Shown in pieces: positions 17,313 through 24,382 of a DNA stretch of 64,000 nt. Within the stretch, counting starts at the first letter, position 1, and every line of letters begins with the position of its first letter. The stretch lies in the NCBI GenBank assembly GCA_902518155.1, contig CABYFA010000001.1, forward strand, positions 71,942 through 135,941. The letters are read 5' to 3'. A program made the translations under genes and the position numbers. The DNA is from an uncultured Pelagibacteraceae bacterium. GTDB lineage: Bacteria > Pseudomonadota > Alphaproteobacteria > Pelagibacterales > Pelagibacteraceae. A model generated the notes under the pieces. It was not told the origin of the DNA. It saw only the letters and a program-made list of their open reading frames with translations, and did not search any database.

Positions 17313-18146
17313 TCAAAGCTTTTTACATGTGTAATTAGAGGAATTAATATTTTTTTCTGCATTTGCTATAATGTACTCTGGGCTTTCCGTTCCGTAGACA
17401 TTATTAAAGTGGTAAAAAGCCCCATTTTTTTCAATAATGAAATAGTGAAGTGGAAATTTCATATTTTCAGGAGTTTGTGTTGAAAAAATAATATGATCCT
17501 CGATATCTTTTAAAACATATAAATTTTGTTGCGAAACATAATTAATTTTTGAATTAAAATCTTTTTTTCTTTCATTTCCATTTAATAAAAGCCATTTTTT
17601 CTTTTTTTCCAATAAAGCAGTAAAATAAAATGACTCTCTATTATCACTACATTGCATAATTACACGTTTTGTTTCTGGTTGATTAAAGCTATTGTTGGCT
17701 CTAAAAATTCTTCCGGTCCAAAGAAAAATTCTAAAAGTGTTTATAGCCGTTTTTTCCTCGAAAAAATCTGATACATCTATTTCATTTAGATCAATAACAT
17801 TTGATAATCTGTCAGCATGCTTTACTCCATGTAACTCTAGTAGTGTACTATCTGAAGAATTTTTAATTTCATTTATTTTATTTAAATTTAAATTTCCAAT
17901 TTCATCGGTAAAACCTTTACTTGCTTCAGCACTAATCAACTCATCAGATTTACCTAAACCTTTAGAATTTTCTAAAATTTTGCCAGCATCATCAACAGGA
18001 ATATCATCACCACGTTTCCCAAGAAATTTAAAGATTTGTTCAAAAAGTTCGATAAAAGGCCTTACAGCAGCATGAGAGTTACTTGGTGTTAATAATGCAA
18101 ATAAAATAATTACTAGACACAGAATTGAATTATATGATTTAATCAT
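17313..18146 (-). CDS. Exported protein of unknown function
   Basis: The 277-residue product has a signal peptide (hydrophobic ILCLVIILFALLT, cleavage near SHA, residue 26). An Asp/Glu/Lys-rich helical region runs to about residue 130, followed by a beta-rich region (KRVIMQCSDNRESFYFTALL) and two cysteines, at about residues 168 and 274. No family is recognised. It is divergent from the GrpE-like gene with only 18 bp between the start codons, so the two promoters must overlap the coding regions or each other. It converges on the DUF805 gene with 8 bp between. Confidence 0.62.
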   Translation of the reverse strand: MIKSYNSILCLVIILFALLTPSNSHAAVRPFIELFEQIFKFLGKRGDDIPVDDAGKILENSKGLGKSDELISAEASKGFTDEIGNLNLNKINEIKNSSDSTLLELHGVKHADRLSNVIDLNEIDVSDFFEEKTAINTFRIFLWTGRIFRANNSFNQPETKRVIMQCSDNRESFYFTALLEKKKKWLLLNGNERKKDFNSKINYVSQQNLYVLKDIEDHIIFSTQTPENMKFPLHYFIIEKNGAFYHFNNVYGTESPEYIIANAEKNINSSNYTCKKL

Positions 18147-18164
18147 TTTCTTAGGATAATTTAT

Positions 18165-18881
18165 ATGAACTATATGTCCATATCAATATACGCTCTTCTG
18201 ATAATATTGTTGATATTATCTTTAATTTTGTTCTTCAAACTTTATTCAAAAATAAAAAGTTCTGATAAGAGTAATTTAAATTTAATTGAGTTTCCCAAAG
18301 AAACAAATACAAAAATTGAAAATTTTATAATTGAACATGAAAAAAGAAATAATGAACTTATGAATTATTTAAATAATCAATATAAGGATGCAAAATCTAT
18401 TATTAAAGAAGTTGATGAAAAGATAAAACCATTTGAAAAGGTAGCCAGAGAAAAAAATGATGAATTAAAAGAATATAAAAAGGGCTATGATTATTCAAAA
18501 AATAAATCAATAATTGATGGAGTTATAGAAACTATTGAATTTATTGAAAATGCCGAAAAAAAAATAAATTTTAACGATGATGTAGTAAGTTCATATTTTT
18601 CATCAACAAAAGAAAAATTATTAATTGTTTTGAATAATTCAGGCGTTGAGAGTTTTGAGCCAAAAATTAATACATCTAGTTTAGATGATCATAGTTGCGA
18701 AGTTGATGTTTCAACTGAAATTACTGATGATCAAAATAAAAATAATCTTATTTGTTCTATTTTACGAAAAGGCTACATGATCAAAACTAAAGAAAATCAA
18801 GTTGTTTACATAAAAAAAGCCTTAGTAAAGGTCTATGAATATAAACAAAAAGAGGATAACATAAATACTTCCAAAACATGA
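18165..18881 (+). CDS. Membrane-anchored GrpE-like nucleotide exchange factor
   Basis: The 238 residues begin with one membrane helix (about 8-27), then a long charged coiled coil (about 50-110), a helical bundle (about 112-158), and a C-terminal beta domain. The last part has the GrpE pattern: NSGVESFEPKIN, SCEVDV, LICSILRKGYMI, VYIKKALVKV, compared with GxExI, DPxxH, VxxVxxxGY and LRPAxVxV in GrpE. GrpE releases ADP from Hsp70. Here its coding end overlaps the Hsp70 start by 4 bases (ATGA). A membrane anchor is not usual for GrpE, and the true chromosomal grpE is not in this window. Confidence 0.72.
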   Translation: MNYMSISIYALLIILLILSLILFFKLYSKIKSSDKSNLNLIEFPKETNTKIENFIIEHEKRNNELMNYLNNQYKDAKSIIKEVDEKIKPFEKVAREKNDELKEYKKGYDYSKNKSIIDGVIETIEFIENAEKKINFNDDVVSSYFSSTKEKLLIVLNNSGVESFEPKINTSSLDDHSCEVDVSTEITDDQNKNNLICSILRKGYMIKTKENQVVYIKKALVKVYEYKQKEDNINTSKT

Positions 18882-20407
18882 GTAAAGTAGTTGGTATAGA
18901 TTTAGGTACTACCTTTTCAGCAATAGCTGAACTTGATGACTTAGGTAACCCAGAAGTTCTCTCTGACCCTGAGAGTGGAAATAGAATTACAAGATCGGCA
19001 GTTTATTTTGGCAAAGATAAGGTAATTGTAGGAGAAAAAGCTAGAGATGCCTCTATAACAAGCCCTAAAAAAGTTGTGTTCAAGGTTAAAAGAGAAATGG
19101 AAAATGAGGTCATTTATTCATTATCTTCAGGTGAATTTAAAGAGGATGATGGAAAAATAAAAGGGTACACACCATCTCAAATTTCCTCATTAATTTTATC
19201 TAAACTTAAAGATTATACATCTAGTGTAAAAAAAGCTGTCATAACAGTTCCGGCACTTTTTGCAGAGAGAGCACGATCTGCTACGCTGGAGGCAGCAAAA
19301 TTATCGAAATTAGATATAGAATTAATTAATGAACCTACTGCTGCTGTTTTGCATTATTCAAATCTGCCAGGAATATCGCTTAACGGTAGAGTGCTAATAT
19401 TTGATTTAGGAGGTGGAACATTTGATATAACGATCGCAAGTGTTAAAGGTAAAAAAGTTGATGTGATAACTTCTGTTGGCGATAAAGAATTAGGAGGAGA
19501 AGATTTCGATAAAGAAATTCTAGATTTATTAAATAAAAAATATAAAAAATTAAAAGGTAAAAGTATAGATGTAAATGACCGATCTTTATTTGATGTAGCA
19601 GAAAAAATTAAAAAACTTCTATCAACAAAAGAAAAAGTCTCTGAAATTATTGAAGGCCCAAAAGGACCTGCTAAAATTGATATTTCAAGAAAAGAATTTG
19701 AAAGTTCAATTGATACATATTTAGAAAAAATTAAAATGCTTATGGAAGAAGCTCTAGAAAGAGCAGAGCTAAAAGCATCCAATATCAATCAAACTCTATT
19801 AGTTGGTGGAAGCACAAGAATTCCAATCGTAACAGAAATTATTAAAAAGATAATGAAAAAAGCTCCAATTAAAGGAGTAAATGTTGATGAGGCTGTTGCT
19901 TGTGGAGCCGCTATATATGCTGGAATTCAAAATAAAGATAAATTGAATTCAGCTCAAAAAAAAGCTGTCTCCAAAGTTGAATTAAATGATGTTTGTAATT
20001 TTTATATGGGAACCTTGATTATAGTTAGAGACCCCGAAAAAGATAGATATGTTGAAGTTAATGATGTGGTTATCCCTAGAGATACTAAATTACCATGTTC
20101 AATAACCAAAAATTATCAGGTTTTGGTTGATGATCAAAAAAAAATTGATTGCTCTGTTACTCAAAGCGAAGGCGAGGAAAGAGATGTTGAATTTATTAAT
20201 ATAATAGCAAATGAACCTCTAGAATTAAGAAAAGGTGCTAAACAAGGTGACCCATTTAAAGTTACATATTCTTATGATTTAAATGGTAGTATGCATTGTA
20301 TATTTGAAGAAGTTAAATCCAAAAAAAAACAAGAACTTAATCTTAAACCTGGCACATCTAAAGATTTTAAAGAATTAAGAGAAAGTTTAGATTTCGATAT
20401 AGAGTAG
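18878..20407 (+). CDS. Short Hsp70 (DnaK-like) chaperone without C-terminal lid
   Basis: The 509-residue protein carries a full actin-like ATPase domain: GIDLGTTFSA (6-15), NEPTAAVLHY (151-160), FDLGGGTFDI (175-184), LVGGSTRIP (308-316) and DEAVACGAA (337-345). After a linker (KVELNDV, not the usual DVLLLDV) it has only a beta substrate-binding domain, about residues 373-495, and ends without the helical lid of DnaK (usually about 640 residues). It is therefore not the housekeeping DnaK. It is coupled to the GrpE-like gene upstream and lies 3 bp from the TerB gene, so it should be the motor of a dedicated chaperone set. Confidence 0.93.
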   Translation: MSKVVGIDLGTTFSAIAELDDLGNPEVLSDPESGNRITRSAVYFGKDKVIVGEKARDASITSPKKVVFKVKREMENEVIYSLSSGEFKEDDGKIKGYTPSQISSLILSKLKDYTSSVKKAVITVPALFAERARSATLEAAKLSKLDIELINEPTAAVLHYSNLPGISLNGRVLIFDLGGGTFDITIASVKGKKVDVITSVGDKELGGEDFDKEILDLLNKKYKKLKGKSIDVNDRSLFDVAEKIKKLLSTKEKVSEIIEGPKGPAKIDISRKEFESSIDTYLEKIKMLMEEALERAELKASNINQTLLVGGSTRIPIVTEIIKKIMKKAPIKGVNVDEAVACGAAIYAGIQNKDKLNSAQKKAVSKVELNDVCNFYMGTLIIVRDPEKDRYVEVNDVVIPRDTKLPCSITKNYQVLVDDQKKIDCSVTQSEGEERDVEFINIIANEPLELRKGAKQGDPFKVTYSYDLNGSMHCIFEEVKSKKKQELNLKPGTSKDFKELRESLDFDIE

Positions 20408-20410
20408 ATT

Positions 20411-21622
20411 ATGGAAGGAGGAATAGTTTGGCTTATTATATTAGTTGGATGGGTCTTATTTAATATTTTTGGCAAATCTGATGAAGAAAAAACATATGAA
20501 GCAAGAAAAGAAATATTTGATAAAATAAGACTCCAGCTAAGTGTATCTGAGGAAATTCCACCAAAAGAAAGAGGATTGCCTAATGTAAAGTGTATAGCTG
20601 TTAAAGTCAAAGGATTGTTTGGAAATCCTAACGAAAATAAAACAAAAGTATTTCTAACAATTCATGACAACACTGACTTGGGAGATGATGAGTTTGGTCT
20701 TCCAATTTTATCTGCACACCCCTCATTTTCAGAGCCAGGGAGTAGAGTTTTCAGTATTAGTGCAGTATACGATACTAGTCCTGATACTTATTTTCCTGAT
20801 TGGTTTAGTTTTATTTATATTCCAAAAGAATTATTGTTGCCTCCTAAAAAGGGAAGAAGAAGACTAAAATTTAACTTTACTGCTTGTGATACAGCTACAA
20901 ATGTAACTCACGGTGCACATGATGATTTAGGCACAGTACATTATAACGCCTCAGATTTTTATAATTTAACAACAAAAGAAATTGGCTACATGGAGGAAAT
21001 AGCTAATAAATCTAAAGTTGAGGATCTAACAATCAAATTAGCGATGTGTATGGCTGCAACAGATGGTCATTTAGATCAAAAAGAATTAAACGTAATAAAA
21101 AATTGGGCGAAAAGTTTAACTTTAGAATTAGATGAAGATAAAGCAGAGGAAAAAAAGAAGCATTTTTCGTCATTTATCAAAAAAACATATACTGAGGCAA
21201 AGAATAAAAAGGTTTCAATTTCAAAACTTGTTTCTGAATTTAATGATAAAGCAAGTAAGGGCCAAAAATATTTAGCAATCGAATTAATGCTTAATGTTGC
21301 AAGTTCTGATGACAAATTAGCTGCTGAAGAGGAAAAATTTATCAATAAAATTGCCAAAACCACAGGTATTGATCTTAAAACTTTTAAAGAAATGAAAAAT
21401 AAAATTGTGGCAAAGGTGGGTAGTTTGGATTTATCTGAAAAACCATCTGAAGAAAGTTTTGGTATATCAGATGATATGGACGATAAAGAGAAATGTAAGA
21501 TTTTAAGAAAAGAGTACACAAAGTGGAATAGTCAAACAACACAAAAAGATCCTAAAAGAAAAAAAAGAGCTAAGGAAATGGTAAAAATTATCGCTGGACT
21601 GAGAAAACAATATAATTGTTAA
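20411..21622 (+). CDS. Membrane-anchored TerB-domain protein with J-like tail
   Basis: The 403 residues start with one membrane helix (about 4-20), then a beta-rich domain (about 45-180), a TerB-type helical domain (about 190-335, with LAMCMAATDGHLDQKELNVI and LMLNVASSDDKLAAEEEKF, the two acidic TerB signatures), and a charged helical tail (357-401). The tail (ILRKEYTKWNSQTT, then DPKRKKRAKEMVKIIAGLRK) looks like a degenerate J-domain helix pair but has no HPD motif. TerB next to a J domain is known from DjlA-type co-chaperones. I infer a membrane-bound partner of the adjacent Hsp70. It overlaps the protease gene by 1 base. Confidence 0.72.
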   Translation: MEGGIVWLIILVGWVLFNIFGKSDEEKTYEARKEIFDKIRLQLSVSEEIPPKERGLPNVKCIAVKVKGLFGNPNENKTKVFLTIHDNTDLGDDEFGLPILSAHPSFSEPGSRVFSISAVYDTSPDTYFPDWFSFIYIPKELLLPPKKGRRRLKFNFTACDTATNVTHGAHDDLGTVHYNASDFYNLTTKEIGYMEEIANKSKVEDLTIKLAMCMAATDGHLDQKELNVIKNWAKSLTLELDEDKAEEKKKHFSSFIKKTYTEAKNKKVSISKLVSEFNDKASKGQKYLAIELMLNVASSDDKLAAEEEKFINKIAKTTGIDLKTFKEMKNKIVAKVGSLDLSEKPSEESFGISDDMDDKEKCKILRKEYTKWNSQTTQKDPKRKKRAKEMVKIIAGLRKQYNC

Positions 21623-22749
21623 TGGATTTTTTTGACAAATATAAGTTTGCTAGTGATAATCCTGATGAATTTGGAATAGATATTAAAAAATTTAAAAAGC
21701 CAGAAGTTTTAGATGAAAGTCATTTGTCTAATCTACTTTCACACTCAATTAGAATAACACATGACATCTTACCTAATGTGACTAAATCAATAGATGTTGT
21801 TTTTAAAAGATTAAAAATTGAAAATCAATTTAATTTTTTTGTAACTTCAGATACTTACCAAGCTAATGCTGCATGTAGCTTGATGTCTATTTCATCAAAG
21901 CCTGAGATTATTTTGACTTCTAAACTAATTGATTTACTAGAAGATAAAGAACTTGAGTTTGTGATTGGCCATGAAGTTGCACATTATATTTATCAACATG
22001 CTTTATACCCAAATCATCAAAATGAAGAAAATAGAAATTTGAAATTAAATATTCTAAATTTAAGTCGAGCAGCAGAAATAAGTGCCGATAGAATAGGTTT
22101 TTTAGCATGTGGCAGTTTGGAAGCTTCATTAAGAGCAAACTTAAAACTGGCTTCAGGTTTAGGGAATAAGCATTTAAATTTTAAATTTTCAGCTTATTTA
22201 GATCAGTTAAGAGAACTTGAAACTTTAGGTAAAAGTGAGTCACAATTATGGAGTACGCATCCAAGTTTTTTAATTAGAATGCAAGCACTTATTTGGTTTT
22301 CAATGACAAAAGAGTATCATGATTTTTTTGAAACAAAAAAAAAGGGTGCTTATAAAATTTTAGAAATTGATAAAAAAATTGAGAATTCATTAAAGAAAAT
22401 AATTGGTAATGAAATTGATATTACAAATAAGGAAATATTTGACCGTGCTTTACTTTGGGGATCTTTAAATCTCTATTTAAGTGATAAAAAATTTTCAAAA
22501 TCTGAGCAAGAGCTATTTATAAAGAAATTTGGTAAAGAAAAAGCAAAAAAAGCTATATCTTTATTAAGAGTATCAAATCAAGGGATGTTAGAAAAAAAAG
22601 TTGAGACTTCATTTACTGAGGCCTCAATCCTTCTTAAAACTGATAAATTAGCACTTGTTTCAGAACTAAAAAAAATTGAGAAAGATATGGATGGAAATAA
22701 AGTTAAAAAAAAGGAAGTTTTGAAAAAATTACTAAATTTAATAAGTTAA
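21622..22749 (+). CDS. M48-type zinc metalloprotease with C-terminal TerB-like domain
   Basis: The 375-residue product has the zinc-protease motif GHEVAH (His117 and His121 as ligands, Glu118 catalytic) and a third ligand in AEISADRIGF (Glu152), followed by WSTHPSFLIRMQAL, all typical of the M48 family (HtpX, Ste24). It lacks the membrane helices of HtpX, so it is probably soluble in the cytoplasm. Residues about 250-375 form a TerB-like helical domain (LSDKKFSKSEQELF and KIEKDMDGNKVKKKEVL). I use the ATG at 21622, which overlaps the upstream TAA (TAATG). It should act with the Hsp70 module, perhaps degrading clients. Confidence 0.85.
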   Translation: MDFFDKYKFASDNPDEFGIDIKKFKKPEVLDESHLSNLLSHSIRITHDILPNVTKSIDVVFKRLKIENQFNFFVTSDTYQANAACSLMSISSKPEIILTSKLIDLLEDKELEFVIGHEVAHYIYQHALYPNHQNEENRNLKLNILNLSRAAEISADRIGFLACGSLEASLRANLKLASGLGNKHLNFKFSAYLDQLRELETLGKSESQLWSTHPSFLIRMQALIWFSMTKEYHDFFETKKKGAYKILEIDKKIENSLKKIIGNEIDITNKEIFDRALLWGSLNLYLSDKKFSKSEQELFIKKFGKEKAKKAISLLRVSNQGMLEKKVETSFTEASILLKTDKLALVSELKKIEKDMDGNKVKKKEVLKKLLNLIS

Positions 22750-22909
22750 GATATTGCAAAAAAAGCAACAAATGAAACTAAAGAGGAGATGGTAAATACT
22801 TTAGAGGAGTTTCTTGAAGATGAAGAATTAAAATGATCGAGGCACTAATAATAATAGAAGTATCTGCTTTGATCTTGTATCTTTCAAATATATAAATAGA
22901 ATTAAACTT
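22750..22909 (+). other. Gap with coding-like remnant after the M48 gene
   Basis: Directly after the M48 stop, 28 sense codons continue in the same frame with a coding-like acidic helix (TKEEMVNTLEEFLEDEELK) up to a TGA at 22834. That stop overlaps an ATG (22833) opening a 20-codon hydrophobic peptide, MIEALIIIEVSALILYLSNI, ending at 22895. This may be a decayed gene or a lost extension of the protease. No other gene is seen here. Confidence 0.35.
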
Positions 22910-23446
22910 ATGAGAGAAAAAAATACATTAAAAGATTACATCGAAGAATCTTTAGAAAAATCAATGTTTGCCAGCAGATGGTTTATGGCGCCAGTGTATA
23001 TTGTTCTTTCAATATCATTAGCAGTTATAACGTTAAAAGTTGTTCAAGAATTTTTACATTATATTCCTTTATTTATAAGTCTTAGCATAAAAGATCTTTT
23101 ACTTTTTGTTCTCCACATACTTGATTTGGCATTAATTGGAAATTTAGTTTTAATGATACTTTTTGCTGGTTATGAAAATTTTGTATCTAAAATTGGAGCA
23201 GCAAGAGATAGTGAAGATAAACCATCATGGATGGGAAAAGTAGATTTTAGTGGACTTAAATTAAAATTAGTTGGTTCCATAGTTGCAATATCAGGAATTA
23301 ATTTATTAGAAGCTTTCATGAATATTGAAAATTTAGATGACAGAAATATTAAATGGCAAATAGCAATCCACTTAGTTTTTGTTTTATCTGGAGTTTTGTT
23401 AGCTTTAATGGATTATATAGCCTCAAAAACTAAAAATAAGTATTAA
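22910..23446 (+). CDS. YqhA/UPF0114 family membrane protein
   Basis: The 178-residue protein has four hydrophobic helices and the UPF0114 signatures SRWFMAPVYIVL near residue 22, LVLMILFAGYENFVSK around residue 82, PSWMGKVDFSGLKLKLVGSI around residue 104, and IHLVFVLSG near the end. Family members are small polytopic inner-membrane proteins of unknown role, known in E. coli as YqhA. It lies between the protease gene and the DUF1476 gene (14 bp gap), inside island A, so here it is accessory cargo. Confidence 0.88.
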   Translation: MREKNTLKDYIEESLEKSMFASRWFMAPVYIVLSISLAVITLKVVQEFLHYIPLFISLSIKDLLLFVLHILDLALIGNLVLMILFAGYENFVSKIGAARDSEDKPSWMGKVDFSGLKLKLVGSIVAISGINLLEAFMNIENLDDRNIKWQIAIHLVFVLSGVLLALMDYIASKTKNKY

Positions 23447-23460
23447 CTAATATAATTTAT

Positions 23461-23775
23461 ATGAGCTCATTTGATGATAGAAAAAAAGGTTTTGAGAGCA
23501 AATTTGCCCATGATGAGGAAACTTTATTTAAGATTAATGCTAAAAGAAACAAGCTTTTAGGTGAGTGGGTTGCAGATAAGCTTAATAAAACTGATAAAGA
23601 TAAAGAAAATTATATTTTAGAAGTAATAAAATCTGATTTAGCTGAACCTGGTGATGAAGATGTTTTTAAAAAAGTTAAAAATGATTTATCTCTTGGAGGT
23701 TTTAACGATATCGACCAAGAAATTAGGGAAAAAATGAGTGAATTTATGGAAACAGCAAAAAAAAATATTTCTTAA
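23461..23775 (+). CDS. DUF1476 protein, homologue of alphaproteobacterial F1-ATPase zeta inhibitor
   Basis: The 104 residues match DUF1476 from end to end: MSSFDDRKKGFESKFAHDEE, KINAKRNKLLGEWVADKL, and LAEPGDEDVFKKVKNDL. In Paracoccus the zeta subunit of this family inhibits ATP hydrolysis by F1-ATPase through its N-terminal segment. In other alphaproteobacteria the gene is often near purC or purS, but it does not lie between purB and purC here. Position inside island A means either a second copy or relocation. It has no signal peptide and should be cytoplasmic. Confidence 0.88.
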   Translation: MSSFDDRKKGFESKFAHDEETLFKINAKRNKLLGEWVADKLNKTDKDKENYILEVIKSDLAEPGDEDVFKKVKNDLSLGGFNDIDQEIREKMSEFMETAKKNIS

Positions 23776-23798
23776 AAGTAAAATAAAAATTTTTACTT
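23776..23798. terminator. Possible bidirectional terminator
   Basis: AAGTAAAA and TTTTACTT form an 8-bp stem around a 7-base loop, located exactly between the converging DUF1476 gene and the small minus-strand gene. The stem is AT-rich with flanking A and T runs, so the call is tentative. Confidence 0.4.
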
Positions 23799-23996
23799 AT
23801 TTAAAAAAGATTTTTTAAATAAAATTCCACCAAGAATAACGAGAATTACTCCAACTAAAAGTATTGCTCTTACAAAATTATCCATATATGGCATCATGAA
23901 ACTAGGAATCACAAAAAGTAAACCAAGCATGATAATAGCAATAGAGGCAATTTTGTTATGAGCTTTCCCACCAGTATTTTTATTTTTTTTCGACAT
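23793..23996 (-). CDS. Small membrane protein, 67 residues
   Basis: A minus-strand gene encodes a Lys/Asn-rich N-terminus and then two hydrophobic helices (IASIAIIMLGLLFVIPSFM and AILLVGVILVILGGILF) with a basic tail. It probably spans the inner membrane twice with both ends in the cytoplasm. No family is recognised. It is the last gene of island A, about 55 bp from the right-end iterons, in the place where small membrane genes commonly mark an element edge. It converges on DUF1476 across a hairpin. Confidence 0.6.
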   Translation of the reverse strand: MSKKNKNTGGKAHNKIASIAIIMLGLLFVIPSFMMPYMDNFVRAILLVGVILVILGGILFKKSFLNK

Positions 23997-24049
23997 TAAA
24001 TATTTCTTAAATTATTTAAATTTTTTGTACAGGATTTTGTGGGATAATT

Positions 24050-24068
24050 CTCGGAACAAACTCGGAAA
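24050..24068 (+). repeat. Outer 11-bp-period iterons, right end of island A
   Basis: CTCGGAAC at 24050-24057 and CTCGGAAA at 24061-24068 are spaced exactly 11 bp. They end 122 bases before the tRNA-Leu junction at 24190 and are followed by AGAGAGATAAAAT. The framework before them, GGGATAA, is shared with the right end of island B. Probable recombinase arm sites. Confidence 0.6.
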
Positions 24069-24072
24069 CAGA

Positions 24073-24190
24073 GAGATAAAATAAAAAAAATTTACTTATT
24101 CATCTTGTTCAATTATAAATATTAGCATAAATACTCATGAAATTCACAAATGCCCTCGTGGTGAAATTGGTAGACACAAAGGACTTAAAA
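24073..24190 (+). repeat. 118-bp repeat: promoter plus 5' half of tRNA-Leu (junction 2)
   Basis: These 118 bases match 26537-26654 without gaps, with 4 mismatches by eye. They contain a promoter-like pair (TTTACT at 24091, TATAAA at 24114, spacing 17) and, at 24152-24190, the 5' half of tRNA-Leu through the anticodon loop. Because the promoter is intact, a short RNA with an orphan tRNA half could still be made. The repeat is the right end of island A. Confidence 0.9.
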
Positions 24191-24213
24191 AACATAGGTT
24201 AGAGATATGTTAT

Positions 24214-24241
24214 AGTCTCACACAGTCTCACACAGTCTCAA
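24214..24241 (+). repeat. Inner 10-bp-period repeats, left end of island B
   Basis: AGTCTCA occurs three times, at 24214, 24224 and 24234, with an exact 10-bp period, 24-50 bases inside the tRNA-Leu junction. The flanking framework TATAGT...ATCCCATAAAAT is shared with the left end of island A, but the repeated word differs. Confidence 0.6.
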
Positions 24242-24316
24242 ATCCCATAAAATCCTAAACTTTTATAGAGCCTATATTTATTTTTATTGAAAAATATGAA
24301 TAATAAATTTTGCAAA

Positions 24317-24335
24317 ACTAGAACTAGACTAGAAC
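24317..24335 (+). repeat. Outer 11-bp-period iterons, left end of island B
   Basis: ACTAGAAC occurs at 24317-24324 and 24328-24335, spaced 11 bp, about 127 bases from the junction, followed by GAGATGAATAT. The same pair of octamers occurs at the right end of the island at 26513 and 26524. Confidence 0.7.
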
Positions 24336-24382
24336 CTGGCGAGATGAATATATTAAAATAAATTTATCAATGATTAATAGTT

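Larger units (their letters stand above)
14510..24190 (+). mobile_element. Island A: tRNA-Leu-flanked cargo element without recombinase
   Basis: This 9.7-kb segment runs from the first broken tRNA-Leu half to the second one, which forms its right end with the promoter region. Direct repeats with an 11-bp period sit inside both ends (14638-14653 and 24050-24068), and 10-bp-period repeats lie near the left junction. The repeat words differ between its ends, so A may be a composite of two elements whose inner junction is lost. Cargo is exported and membrane proteins plus an Hsp70 module. No integrase or transposase gene is visible. Confidence 0.72.

Noticed and set aside
18878..20407. Housekeeping DnaK
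   Set aside because: It is about 130 residues shorter than DnaK, lacks the lid and canonical linker, and its partner genes are not dnaJ or a normal grpE.
14987..23996. A classic phage-defence island
   Set aside because: No restriction, toxin-antitoxin, CBASS, retron or nuclease gene is recognisable; a defence role of the Hsp70 module is only a hypothesis.
24152..24190. Functional second tRNA-Leu gene
   Set aside because: Only the 5' half is present; no anticodon 3' strand, variable arm, T arm or acceptor 3' strand follows.
24214..24241. Possible CRISPR-like array (three repeats)
   Set aside because: The unit is 10 bp with no spacers between repeats, and there are no cas genes. It fits binding sites near an attachment site.
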